Under the pieces are notes generated by a model. That model was given only the letters and a program-made list of their open reading frames with translations, did not search any database and had not been told where the DNA came from. The position numbers were made by a program, and so were the translations under genes. A DNA stretch of 64,000 bases. Origin: Xenophilus sp. Marseille-Q4582. GTDB taxonomy: Bacteria > Pseudomonadota > Gammaproteobacteria > Burkholderiales > Burkholderiaceae_C. Each line of letters starts with the position of its first letter. The first letter of the stretch is position 1. Shown in pieces: positions 19,033-27,440 of the stretch. The DNA lies in contig NZ_CAKAKO010000001.1 in the NCBI RefSeq assembly GCF_916700565.1, positions 868,001 through 932,000 of the forward strand. Direction: 5' to 3'.

Positions 19033-21486
19033 TCAGACCAGCGGCGGGTCCTGGTCGCGCTCGAAATGCCGGTGCCGGGCGATCGCGGCGATGAAAGCCG
19101 GCGTGAGCGCGGGCAGCTCCTGCGCGTCGCCCAGGATCAGCCCGGGGTCGTGCCGCCCGTCGGGCAAGGTCAGCGGCACCTCCGCCTGCGCCAGCAGCCC
19201 CTGCGACGCGCCCAGCACCAGCAGCGGCTTGCAGTGGCGGTACTGGTCCTTCACGAACTCCATGACCTGGCCCACGCGCGACAGCAGCGCCACGCCCTCG
19301 GGCCCGTCGGGCAGCACCAGCGCGTCGAAGAGGAAACCGGGCGCGTTCTCCAAACTCGCATCGGCCTGGAGCGTGAGCCCGTCGGCGGTGCGCACCGCGC
19401 CCAGCCGCGGCGCCACCACACGCGGCACGGCGCCTTCGGCGAACAGCGCCTGCACCAGCTGCTGCACCGGTGCGCCGGCCACGCCGTCGGCCACCACCAG
19501 CGCCACCTTGCGCGTGCGGATGCCGCCTTCGCCCGGGCGCGCCAGCAGCGACAGCGCCGGCGACTGCCGCACTTCGGGCTCGGCCGGCGTGGCGATGGCC
19601 AGCGGCAGCGGCGCGGGCAGTTCCATGCCCAGGCCGGCGGCCACCTGCGCCGCAAGCGCCTCCGAGGCGTTGCGCAGGCCGGCCACCACCCGTTCGCGCA
19701 CCGCGGGCACCGTCACCTTCGACAGCTCGAAGCGGAAGGCCGCGGCGATGTGCGCCTGCTCCACCGGCGACTGGCTCTCGTAGAACAGCCGGGCCTGCGT
19801 GTAGTGGTCGGCGAACTTCTCGGGCTTGATGCGCACCTTGTGGTGCGCTTCCTGGGCCTCCTGGCGCGACTGCACGCTCATGAAACCCTGTGCCGCGCCC
19901 GCCTGGAAGGGGCAGCCGCCGCCCAGCGAGTTGGGCTCGTAGGCCACGCGGCCGCGGTGGATGGCCTGGCGGTGCATGCCGTCGCGCTGGTTGTTGTGGA
20001 CCGGCGCGATGGGCGCGTTGATCGGGATCTCGTGGAAGTTCGGCCCGCCCAGGCGGCTGATCTGGGTGTCCACGTAGGAATGGATGCGCCCGGCCAGCAG
20101 CGGGTCGTTCGTGAAGTCGATGCCCGGAATGATGTGCGCGGTGCAGAAGGCGACCTGCTCGGTCTCGGCGAAGAAGTTGTCGGGGTTGCGGTTGAGCACC
20201 AGCCGCCCCACCAGCTGGATGGGCACCAGCTCCTCGGGCACGATCTTGGTCGCGTCGAGGATGTCGAAGCTGAAGCGCTCGGCCTCTTCCTCGGTGAACA
20301 CCTGCAGGCCCAGCTCCCATTCCGGGTACTCGCCGGCCTCGATGGCCTCCCACAGGTCGCGGCGGTGGTAGTCCGGGTCGGCACCGGAGATCTTCACCGC
20401 CTCGTCCCACACCAGCGAATGGGTGCCCAGCTTGGGCTGCCAGTGGAACTTGACGAAGCGCGACTCGCCCTGCGCGTTCACGAGCCGGAAGGTGTGCACG
20501 CCGAAACCCTGCATGGTGCGGTAGCTGCGCGGGATCGCGCGGTCGCTCATCTGCCACATGAGCATGTGGGTGGACTCGGGCATGAGGCCCACGAAGTCCC
20601 AGAAAGTGTCGTGCGCCGACGCGGCCTGCGGCATGGCGTGGTGCGGCTCGGGCTTGACGGCATGCACCAGGTCCGGGAACTTCATCGCGTCCTGGATGAA
20701 GAAGACGGGCATGTTGTTGCCCACCAGGTCCCAGTTGCCCTCGTCGGTGTAGAACTTGACGGCGAAGCCGCGTACGTCGCGCGCCGTGTCTTTGGAGCCG
20801 CGCTCGCCGGCCACGGTGGAAAAGCGCACGAACACCGGCGTGATCTTGCCGGCCTCCTGGAAGGGCGCGGCGCGCGTCAAATCGGTGAGCGGCGCGTAGT
20901 TCTCGAAGAAGCCATGCGCGCCCGAGCCGCGCGCATGCACGATGCGCTCCGGGATGCGCTCATGGTCGAAGTGCGTGATCTTCTCGCGCAGGATGAAGTC
21001 TTCGAGCAGCGCGGGCCCGCGCGCGCCGGCCTTGAGCGAATGCTGGTTGTCGGCAATCGGCACACCCAGGTTGGTGGTCAGGCGCTGGCCCGTGGCGTCG
21101 ACGCGCACGCGGTCCAGCGGCCCGACCAGCGGCTGCGCCCCCGGGGCGGCCACGGTGCCGGCCTTGGCATTGGCGTTCTGCTCCGACAGGGTGCTGGCCG
21201 TCGCCCGCGGCGAGGGAGGAGGTACCGCGGTGCCCGCCGGCGGCAGTTCGATGCCGTTGCCCTCGTATTCGGCCAGCTTGTTGGCGTTGTGGGGCTGGGC
21301 CGCGGCCAGCGCCTGGGCCTCGGCGGCCTTCTGCGCGGGCAGGTCGCCCTGCGCGGCCTGCGGCGGCGCGGGCTGGGCGGGCGCGCTGTCGGTGTTGCGG
21401 GCGGCGGCCCGTGCGGCCGCCACATCGGCCGGTTCCGCGGCCTGGGCGGGCGGCTTCGACACACCGGACTGCGACTTTTTCACCAT
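19033..21486 (-). CDS. katE: Large-subunit catalase HPII
   Basis: Disproportionates hydrogen peroxide in the cytoplasm. The 817-residue protein is the long clade 2 type. The distal heme His lies in [15 protein letters not shown] (about residue 180), the distal Asn in [15 protein letters not shown], and the proximal heme Tyr in [19 protein letters not shown]. The C-terminal 150 residues (from about 670: [18 protein letters not shown]) are the flavodoxin/GATase1-like domain of HPII. The N-terminal extension is rich in Ala and Pro. The start at 21486 (MVKKSQSG) is chosen over the ATG at 21570 because it has GGAGTCTCCCC upstream and suits homologues. A TCCTAC-N21-CTAA motif lies about 66-96 bp upstream. 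Confidence 0.96.
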   Translation of the reverse strand: MVKKSQSGVSKPPAQAAEPADVAAARAAARNTDSAPAQPAPPQAAQGDLPAQKAAEAQALAAAQPHNANKLAEYEGNGIELPPAGTAVPPPSPRATASTLSEQNANAKAGTVAAPGAQPLVGPLDRVRVDATGQRLTTNLGVPIADNQHSLKAGARGPALLEDFILREKITHFDHERIPERIVHARGSGAHGFFENYAPLTDLTRAAPFQEAGKITPVFVRFSTVAGERGSKDTARDVRGFAVKFYTDEGNWDLVGNNMPVFFIQDAMKFPDLVHAVKPEPHHAMPQAASAHDTFWDFVGLMPESTHMLMWQMSDRAIPRSYRTMQGFGVHTFRLVNAQGESRFVKFHWQPKLGTHSLVWDEAVKISGADPDYHRRDLWEAIEAGEYPEWELGLQVFTEEEAERFSFDILDATKIVPEELVPIQLVGRLVLNRNPDNFFAETEQVAFCTAHIIPGIDFTNDPLLAGRIHSYVDTQISRLGGPNFHEIPINAPIAPVHNNQRDGMHRQAIHRGRVAYEPNSLGGGCPFQAGAAQGFMSVQSRQEAQEAHHKVRIKPEKFADHYTQARLFYESQSPVEQAHIAAAFRFELSKVTVPAVRERVVAGLRNASEALAAQVAAGLGMELPAPLPLAIATPAEPEVRQSPALSLLARPGEGGIRTRKVALVVADGVAGAPVQQLVQALFAEGAVPRVVAPRLGAVRTADGLTLQADASLENAPGFLFDALVLPDGPEGVALLSRVGQVMEFVKDQYRHCKPLLVLGASQGLLAQAEVPLTLPDGRHDPGLILGDAQELPALTPAFIAAIARHRHFERDQDPPLV

Positions 21487-21551
21487 GGGGAGACTCCTTC
21501 GGGGCGGGTTGCGGGGGAGGGGCTGCGTGCGGGCACGCGGCCATTTCCACC

Positions 21552-21582
21552 TTAGGCGCATCCCGCGCATGCGTGCGTAGGA
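21552..21582 (-). promoter_or_regulatory. Shared upstream motif TCCTAC-N21-CTAA (katE)
   Basis: On the minus strand TCCTAC (21582-21577) is followed after 21 bases by CTAA (21555-21552, in GCCTAAGG). This is the same arrangement as upstream of glgX. Confidence 0.4.
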
Positions 21583-21734
21583 GCGCGGTCGCCTGCCCCG
21601 TCGGCGCGGCGCTGTCAGACGAAGGCACTGCCGCAGCGACCGAGGGTGCCTCGCGGGCCTGGCCTACACGTGGGCGCTGGCCGGCCCGCCGAAGCTCATG
21701 GCCGTGCCAGCCCGCCCGAACCAAGGAGCCGCAG

Positions 21735-22331
21735 ATGAGCGCAGGACCGCAGGACCCCGAAACGCCCGGGAGCGCGCACGAGCGCGCCGCCGACTATCTG
21801 CGCGCGCATGACCTCGTGGTGGTCACCGCCGAGTCCTGCACCGCGGGCCTGATCGCGGCGCGACTCGCATCGGTGCCGCATGCGGGGCAGGTGCTGGAGA
21901 GTGCCTTCGTGGTCTACGACCCCAAGGCCAAGATGCGCTGCCTGGGCGTGCCTGCCGAGGTGCTGGCGCGCCACAACCTCACCAGCGAGGCGGTGGTCCT
22001 GGCGATGGCGCAGGGCGCGCTGGCGCACAGCGATGCGAACGTGGCCATCGCGAACACCGGCGTGGCCGACGATTCGGACCCCGCCATCCCGCCCGGCACC
22101 CAGTGCTATGCCTGGGCCTTCCGCGATGCCGAAGGCCGCACCCAAGCCTACACCGCCACGCACCGTTTCAGCGGCGAGCGCAATACCATCCGCGAGGCCA
22201 GCGCCGACCATGCGCTGCACTGCCTGCCGCACTACCACCGGCTGTGGCGGCAGGCTCCCGCGTCGTCCCCCGCCACCGCGCCGGCCGCCGAAGGCGGCGT
22301 GGCCACGCCCATCCAGGAAGCGAATCCATGA
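21735..22331 (+). CDS. pncC: CinA C-terminal domain protein, nicotinamide-nucleotide amidohydrolase type
   Basis: Stand-alone CinA C-terminal domain of 198 residues, expected to deamidate nicotinamide mononucleotide to nicotinate mononucleotide in NAD recycling. The signature VVTAESCTAGLIAARLASVPHAGQV holds the catalytic Ser and the conserved Thr/Ala loop; VAIANTGVADD is the other conserved stretch. The CinA N-terminal molybdopterin-like domain is absent. AAGGAG lies 6 bases before the ATG at 21735. Its stop overlaps the nadE start (ATGA, 22328-22331), so the two NAD-pathway steps are translationally coupled. The last 30 residues are a poorly conserved Ala/Pro tail. Confidence 0.88.
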   Translation: MSAGPQDPETPGSAHERAADYLRAHDLVVVTAESCTAGLIAARLASVPHAGQVLESAFVVYDPKAKMRCLGVPAEVLARHNLTSEAVVLAMAQGALAHSDANVAIANTGVADDSDPAIPPGTQCYAWAFRDAEGRTQAYTATHRFSGERNTIREASADHALHCLPHYHRLWRQAPASSPATAPAAEGGVATPIQEANP

Positions 22332-23152
22332 CCCTCGATGCCCCGCGTGAAAAGATCCTGCAGGAACTGCAGGTCGTCCGTTTCTTCGATGCCCCGGCCG
22401 AACTGGAGCGGCGCGTGGCCTTCCTGGCCCGCTACCTCGGCGCCAGCGGGCGGGGCAGCTATGTGCTGGGCATCAGCGGCGGCGTCGACTCGCTGGTGGC
22501 CGGCGCGCTGGCCCAGCGCGCCGTCTCGCGGCTGCGCGCCGAGGGCCGGCCGGCCTGCTTCATTGCCGTGCGCCTGCCCTACGGTGCGCAGCGCGACGAG
22601 GCCGAGGCCGCGCGCTGCATCGACTTCATCGCCCCCGACGAGGTGAAGACCGTCAACATCCGAAGCGCCGTGGACGCCCTGCATGCGCAGTTGCAAGACG
22701 CGGGCGTGGACCTGGGCGACGCAGGCAGCGCGGACTTCCACGTGGGCAACATCAAGGCGCGCCTGCGCATGGTGGCGCAGTACGCGATCGCGGGCGCGGC
22801 GCAAGGGCTGGTGATCGGCACCGACCACGCGGCCGAGGCGCTGATGGGCTTCTTCACCAAGCATGGCGATGGCGCGGCCGACATCCTGCCGCTGGCGGGC
22901 CTGTCCAAGCGGCGCGTGCGCGCCCTCGGGCTCGAAATGGGCGCGCCCGGCGACCTGGTGATGAAGACGCCGACGGCCGACCTGGAAAGCCTGTCGCCCC
23001 TCAAGCCCGACGAGGCCGCTTTCGGCGTGAGCTACGAGGTCATCGACGATTTCCTCGAAGGCCTGCCGGTGGACGCGGCGGCCGAGCGGATCCTGCTCGA
23101 CACCTACGCCCGCACGGCGCACAAGCGCAGCCCGGCCGTGACGCCGGCCTGA
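22328..23152 (+). CDS. nadE: Ammonia-dependent NAD+ synthetase
   Basis: Amidates nicotinate adenine dinucleotide to NAD with ATP and ammonia. The 274-residue protein has the adenylate-forming P-loop SGGVDS (50-55) and VIGTDHAAEALMGFFTKHGDGAADILPLAGLSKRRVRAL, a hallmark of NadE. KTPTADLE and DEAAFGVSYEVIDDFLEG are also conserved. No glutaminase domain is present, so free ammonia is the donor, as in the E. coli enzyme. It is coupled to the upstream pncC-like gene. Comamonadaceae often also have a glutamine-dependent NadE elsewhere, so this could be the second, stress-linked copy; that is inference. Confidence 0.93.
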   Translation: MTLDAPREKILQELQVVRFFDAPAELERRVAFLARYLGASGRGSYVLGISGGVDSLVAGALAQRAVSRLRAEGRPACFIAVRLPYGAQRDEAEAARCIDFIAPDEVKTVNIRSAVDALHAQLQDAGVDLGDAGSADFHVGNIKARLRMVAQYAIAGAAQGLVIGTDHAAEALMGFFTKHGDGAADILPLAGLSKRRVRALGLEMGAPGDLVMKTPTADLESLSPLKPDEAAFGVSYEVIDDFLEGLPVDAAAERILLDTYARTAHKRSPAVTPA

Positions 23153-23243
23153 GCGGCCGGCCGCAGGGCTGTCCCCGACATGGCAGCCTGAAACGGCCGA
23201 AGCCGCCACACTGCGGCGCGCAGCCCCGGCTGCCTGCCGTCGC

Positions 23244-24179
23244 ATGAACCTTGTTGCCCCCACCCCTTCGCCTTCCCGCCACGCCGGCATCGAGCACGTG
23301 GACATCGGCCGCGTGCGCATCTACCTGGGCGCCAAGAACGGCAAGTACCCCGACGGCAACCAGGTGATGGTGCGCGGCACCGACACGCTGGCCGCCTTCG
23401 ACACGCCGCTCGTCGCCAACCACATCGGACCGGACTTCGATGCCGCCGAACTCGTGGTGATGGGGCACGTGCATGAAGACCACATGGCCGGGCTGCACCG
23501 GCTGCCCCATGCGCCGGTGCATGTGCACCAGGGCGACCTGGCCGCCGTGCGCAGCTGGGAAGGCCTGTGCGCGGCCTTCGGGACCTCGGGCGCCGGCCAG
23601 GCGCAGATGCTGGCGCGGCTGCAGCAGGAGTTCTTCTACGCACCGCGGCCCGACGCGATCGGCTATGACGATGGCGCCGTGTGGGAGCTGGGCCAGGCGC
23701 GAGTGCGGGCCTTCCACATGCCGGGCCACACCACGGGCCACACCGTGCTGTTGGTGGAGCCCGAGGGCGTCGCCTTCATCGGCGACATTGACCTCACGGG
23801 CTTCGGCCCCTATTACGGCGACGCCTGTTCCAGCCTGCGTGATTTCCGCCGCAGCCTCGCGCGCCTGCCCGATGTGCCGGCGCGGGCCTGGGTCACCTCG
23901 CACCACCGCGGCGTGTACACCGACCGGCAGCGTTTCCTCGACGACCTGCAGGCCTACGCGGCGAAGATCGACGAGCGTCAGGCGCGGCTGCTGGCCCTGC
24001 TGCGCAACGCGCCGATGGACCTGGCGCAATTGGTGGCGCAACGGCTGCTGTATCCGCCGGGCTTCGACGCGCCCTGGGTGGAGGACGCGGAAAGGCGCAC
24101 CATCGCGCAGCACCTGCAAGAGCTGCAGGCGGCCGGGCGCGTGCAGGTCGACGAGGCGGGCTGCTACCGTCTTGGCTGA
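23244..24179 (+). CDS. Metallo-beta-lactamase fold hydrolase
   Basis: A 311-residue cytoplasmic hydrolase. The metal-binding motif is HVHEDH (75-80); MPGHTTGHTV and FIGDIDLTGFGP give the further ligands, and TSHHRGV the last His. A C-terminal winged-helix-like part (LAQLVAQRLLYPPGFDAPWVEDAERRTIAQHLQELQAAGRVQ) is typical of the BLACT_WH group. The substrate is unknown; glyoxalase-II-like or lactonase activity is possible. It begins 91 bp after nadE on the same strand. Confidence 0.82.
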   Translation: MNLVAPTPSPSRHAGIEHVDIGRVRIYLGAKNGKYPDGNQVMVRGTDTLAAFDTPLVANHIGPDFDAAELVVMGHVHEDHMAGLHRLPHAPVHVHQGDLAAVRSWEGLCAAFGTSGAGQAQMLARLQQEFFYAPRPDAIGYDDGAVWELGQARVRAFHMPGHTTGHTVLLVEPEGVAFIGDIDLTGFGPYYGDACSSLRDFRRSLARLPDVPARAWVTSHHRGVYTDRQRFLDDLQAYAAKIDERQARLLALLRNAPMDLAQLVAQRLLYPPGFDAPWVEDAERRTIAQHLQELQAAGRVQVDEAGCYRLG

Positions 24180-24215
24180 CCGAAGGACGGACCTTCGGCG
24201 GGGCCCTCGGCCCGC

Positions 24216-24413
24216 TCAGCCCGGGCCTGCTTCGACGCGCAGGATCTCGCCCGTCGCGACCACGCGGAAGCTGCCGTCCTCGGCCCGCTCGACCGGCGCG
24301 CCGTCCAGCAGGAACTCCTCGCGCGCTTCGGGCTGCGTGTGCCGCAGCACCTGCAGGGTGCGCAGTTCGCCCTGGGCCGTGCGCACCGTGAGGGTGGTGA
24401 CATGCGTGGTCAT
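24216..24413 (-). CDS. Small protein of unknown function (65 aa), coupled to the upstream 63-aa gene
   Basis: The protein begins MTTHVTTLTVRTAQGELRTL and continues with alternating hydrophobic residues that suggest a small beta-rich fold (LLDGAPVERAEDGSFRVVAT). I do not recognise a family. Its ATG overlaps the stop of the 63-codon gene upstream (ATGA, 24410-24413), which supports both as real genes. It ends close to, and convergent with, the metallo-hydrolase gene. Confidence 0.6.
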   Translation of the reverse strand: MTTHVTTLTVRTAQGELRTLQVLRHTQPEAREEFLLDGAPVERAEDGSFRVVATGEILRVEAGPG

Positions 24414-24601
24414 GGCCGCACCTGCGCTGCCTGCGCTGCCTGCGCGCCGTGGACGGCGCAAGGGGACGGCATGGCCGAGAACGGCAGCCGCCCATCGTCT
24501 TTTTCGCCGCCCGGGCTGCGGCATCGGTCGCGCGCCGGATCCACCGGCCCGCGCGCGCGGCGTTTCTGCGCTTCGTCCGGCATGGGGTGGCCATCTGCCA
24601 T
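24410..24601 (-). CDS. Small protein of unknown function (63 aa)
   Basis: The ATG at 24601 has a strong ribosome binding site, AAGGAG, 7 bases upstream, which decides the start. The peptide begins MADGHPMPDEAQKRRARGPV and includes SPGGEKDDGRLPF. It is polar, with two cysteines (in RDRCRSP and PSPCAVH), and has no recognised domain. About 30-60 bp upstream a GCCTAC-N21-CAATAA arrangement resembles the motif before katE and glgX, so it may be part of the same stress regulon. It is translationally coupled to the 65-codon gene. Confidence 0.55.
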   Translation of the reverse strand: MADGHPMPDEAQKRRARGPVDPARDRCRSPGGEKDDGRLPFSAMPSPCAVHGAQAAQAAQVRP

Positions 24602-24797
24602 CAGCGTGCTCCTTGTGTGAAGGCTCCGGTTATTGCGCGGGCGTGGGTGCAAGGGCGTAGGCCGGCATCGGGCGTGGGCTGTCGATGCAGCCCTGCCCGT
24701 GCGCAACAGGGCGCGCGTTGCATGGCCGCGCGGCCCGCATTGCGCCGTCGCGCCATCGCGGGGCCGGCCAGGCCGAACGTCACAGAAAGATTTACAT

Positions 24798-25289
24798 ATG
24801 TCCGACCCGGGTTTCGGGCCAAGCGCGAGTGCCGACAATCACGCGCTTTTTCCCGAACAAGAGGACGCTTTCAGCGCAATGCCCATCAAGACCGTGCTCT
24901 ATGTCAGCAAGGCGGCCGGTTCCCGATCCCTGACGCATCTTCGGCTCCTCGTCCCACACGCCCGTGAAGCCAACCGGCGCCGCGAGATCACCGGCGTTCT
25001 GCTGTTCGACGGCCGCAACTACACCGAACTGCTGGAGGGCCCGGCCCAGGCCATCGACGCCGTGATGGCGCGCATCGCACTGGACAACCGGCATTCGAAG
25101 ATGCGCGTGCTGTCCGATGAGCGACGCGCCGACCGGTCCTACGTGGGTTTCCCGCTGACCTACCTGTATGACGAGGGGCGCCGCGGACTGACCACCGAGC
25201 TGGTGGACGGCAAGCCCGTGTCGGGGCTGGAACTGCGCGACATCTTCCTGCGCGCGCCCGGCGACCTGCCGGCCGCCCGGCCCGGATGA
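24798..25289 (+). CDS. BLUF-domain protein with altered photocycle residues
   Basis: BLUF domains bind FAD and sense blue light. The single domain covers almost the whole protein (residues 30-125): IKTVLYVSKAAG with the conserved Tyr (Tyr35), ANRRREITGVLLFDG with the conserved Asn (Asn59), then NYTELLEGP. In the last motif the photoactive Gln (FFQLLEGP in E. coli YcgF) is Glu77. The late Trp and Met positions (GWHM in AppA) are Phe and Leu (GFPL). No output domain follows. The start may be the ATG at 24798 (163 aa) or at 24879 (136 aa, directly before the domain); neither has a strong ribosome binding site. Confidence 0.85.
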   Translation: MSDPGFGPSASADNHALFPEQEDAFSAMPIKTVLYVSKAAGSRSLTHLRLLVPHAREANRRREITGVLLFDGRNYTELLEGPAQAIDAVMARIALDNRHSKMRVLSDERRADRSYVGFPLTYLYDEGRRGLTTELVDGKPVSGLELRDIFLRAPGDLPAARPG

Positions 25290-25399
25290 ACGGCACGCAC
25301 GGCAACGCCAGGGACAAGGGACCGGGAGGCGCGGCACTGATCCCGCTGGGGCGGCGCCAGCGTGCAACGGGTGCTGGGCGCAGGCGAGCGCGGAGCGCT

Positions 25400-26170
25400 T
25401 CAGCGGTAGAAGGCCGAGGGCGGTACGCCGAAGTGCCGCCTGAACATGGCGGTGAAGGCACTGTGGCTGGCGTAGCCGCAGTCCAGCGCCACGCCGATCA
25501 CTTTCTCGCCGCGCGCGATGGCGGTGAGCGCGGCCAGCAGCCGCGCCTGTTCCCGCCACTGCGAAAAGCGCATGCCGGTGCCTTGCGCGAACAGGCGCTG
25601 CAGCGTGCGCTCGCCCACACCGATGCGCGCGGCCCATTCGGCGGCGCTGGCGCGGTCCGCGGGATGGCGCATCAGGGCGTCGCAGATCGGCTGCAGCCGG
25701 GGCTCGGCGGGCATGGGCAGGTGCAGCGGCAGCGTGTGCGACACGCGCAGCTCGTCGACCACCAGCGCGATCAGGCGGCGCTCGCGCGGCGTGAGCCGGC
25801 CCTGCGGCGGGATGCGCACGGCCTCCACCAGCAGTTCGCGCAGCAGCGGCGAGATGTGCAGCACGCAGCTGTGCGGCGGCAGGCGCTTGATCTGCGCCGC
25901 ATCGATGAACGCGGTGCGCATCAGCACGTCGCCCGACATGGTCACGCTGTGGCGCAGCCCGGCCACCAGCCACAGCCCGCGCTGGGGCGGCACCACCCAG
26001 GAGCCGCCTTCGGAATGGACCACCATCACGCCTTCGGTGGCGTAGAGCAGCTGGCCGCGCGGATGGCTGTGCCAGCCGGTCGAAGTGCCGCTGGGCCAGC
26101 GGGCCTCCATCACCAGGGCGCGCGGCAGGTCGTGGAAATCCAGGTGCTTCTGCGGAGAGGGCGCGGCCAT
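25400..26170 (-). CDS. AraC-family transcriptional regulator with cupin sensor domain
   Basis: A 256-residue regulator. An N-terminal AraC-type cupin (GWHSHPRGQLLYATEGVMVV, VPPQRGLWLVAGLRHSV) precedes a two-helix-turn-helix C-terminal domain (WAARIGVGERTLQRLF, IGVALDCGYASHSAFTAMFRRHFGVPPSAFYR). This AraC group is commonly divergent from an MFS exporter gene that it controls, as here. Its start codon at 26170 and the start codon of the divergent exporter share the palindrome CATG, so no promoter can lie between them. Either true starts are further inside the genes or a deletion has removed the spacer. The ligand is unknown. Confidence 0.9.
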   Translation of the reverse strand: MAAPSPQKHLDFHDLPRALVMEARWPSGTSTGWHSHPRGQLLYATEGVMVVHSEGGSWVVPPQRGLWLVAGLRHSVTMSGDVLMRTAFIDAAQIKRLPPHSCVLHISPLLRELLVEAVRIPPQGRLTPRERRLIALVVDELRVSHTLPLHLPMPAEPRLQPICDALMRHPADRASAAEWAARIGVGERTLQRLFAQGTGMRFSQWREQARLLAALTAIARGEKVIGVALDCGYASHSAFTAMFRRHFGVPPSAFYR

Positions 26171-27347
26171 GACCGAAACTCTGCAGTTCTTGGCGGATGT
26201 GCGAAAGACGGACGCGGACCACCCGCCTAGTCTCCAGGCCATCTTTCCGCTGCTCAAGTCCGAATACGCGCTGAGCTTCGGGCAGATCGGCATGATCGCG
26301 CTGGTCTACCAGGTCACGGCCTCGCTGCTGCAGCCCTGGGTCGGCCTGTACACCGACAAGCACCCCATGCCCTGGCTGCTGCCCGCCGGCATGGCCGTCA
26401 CGCTGGCCGGCATCGCGCTGCTGGCGGGCGCGAACAGCTACCCCTGGCTGCTGGTGGCCTCGGCGGTCATCGGCGTGGGCTCGGCCACCTTTCACCCGGA
26501 AGCCTCGCGCGTGGCGCGGCTGGCCTCGGGCGGGCGTTTCGGCACGGCCCAGTCCACCTTCCAGGTGGGCGGCAACGCCGGTTCGGCCATCGGGCCGCTG
26601 CTCACGGCACTGGTCGTGATCCCGCACGGGCAGGCCGCGGTCGCATGGTTCATGCTGGCCGCGCTGCTGGCCATCGCCGTGCTGTGGCGGATCATGCAAT
26701 GGAGCCGCCGGCACGGCCAGGCGCACCAGCAGGGGCTGGCGCGCCGGCAGGGCGAAGGACTGAGCCGCGGCGGCGTGCTGCAGGCCATGGCGGTCATCTC
26801 GCTGCTGATGTTCGCCAAGTTCGTCTACATCGCGGCCTTCACGAACTACTTCACCTTCTACCTGATCCAGCACTTCCGGCTGGACGTGCAGGACAGCCAG
26901 GTCTTCCTGTTCATCTTCCTGGCCGCGGTGGCGCTGGGCACCTTCGCCGGCGGCCCGGTGGGCGACCGGATCGGGCGCAAGGCGGTGATCTGGGTGTCCT
27001 TCCTCGGCGTGGCACCCTTCGCGCTGGCGCTGCCTCATGTGAACCTGTTCTGGACCGCGGTGCTGGCCGTGGCCGTTGGCCTGGTCATGTCCTCGGCCTT
27101 CGCGGCGCTGGTCGTGTATGCGCAGGAGGCGGTGCCGGGGCGCGTGGGCATGGTGTCCGGCCTCATGTTCGGTCTGATGTTCGGCTTGAGCGGCATCGGC
27201 GCCGCGGGCCTGGGCAAGCTGGCCGATGCCTACGGCATCGAGTGGGTTTACCAGGCCGTTTCCTTCCTTCCGCTGCTGGGGCTGTGCACGCTCTTCCTAC
27301 CCGACACGCGCAAGGGGCGCACGCAGGCCGCGTCAGTCGCCCGCTAG
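26169..27347 (+). CDS. MFS exporter of the fosmidomycin-resistance (Fsr) type, first membrane helix apparently missing
   Basis: A 392-residue inner-membrane exporter. SLQAIFPLLKSEYALSFGQIGMIALVYQVTASLLQPWVGLYTDKHP and FHPEASRVARLASGGRFGTAQSTFQVGGNAG are characteristic of the Fsr family of drug exporters. I count 11 membrane segments rather than 12. In relatives, SLxxAIxPLLK is the end of helix 1, but here it is preceded by polar residues (VRKTDADHPP), so helix 1 is absent from the predicted protein. The annotated ATG shares CATG with the divergent AraC gene. The protein may be non-functional, or started differently; a GTG or ATG further inside would only shorten it more. Confidence 0.8.
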   Translation: MTETLQFLADVRKTDADHPPSLQAIFPLLKSEYALSFGQIGMIALVYQVTASLLQPWVGLYTDKHPMPWLLPAGMAVTLAGIALLAGANSYPWLLVASAVIGVGSATFHPEASRVARLASGGRFGTAQSTFQVGGNAGSAIGPLLTALVVIPHGQAAVAWFMLAALLAIAVLWRIMQWSRRHGQAHQQGLARRQGEGLSRGGVLQAMAVISLLMFAKFVYIAAFTNYFTFYLIQHFRLDVQDSQVFLFIFLAAVALGTFAGGPVGDRIGRKAVIWVSFLGVAPFALALPHVNLFWTAVLAVAVGLVMSSAFAALVVYAQEAVPGRVGMVSGLMFGLMFGLSGIGAAGLGKLADAYGIEWVYQAVSFLPLLGLCTLFLPDTRKGRTQAASVAR

Positions 27348-27440
27348 GGAAGGGCGCGCTGCGCCGTCAGCCGGCGCGGCCGGGCGCGCCCCGGCGGGCA
27401 GCGGCGTACGGCTGCCGCGGCCCGGTTCCAGGGCGTCGGC

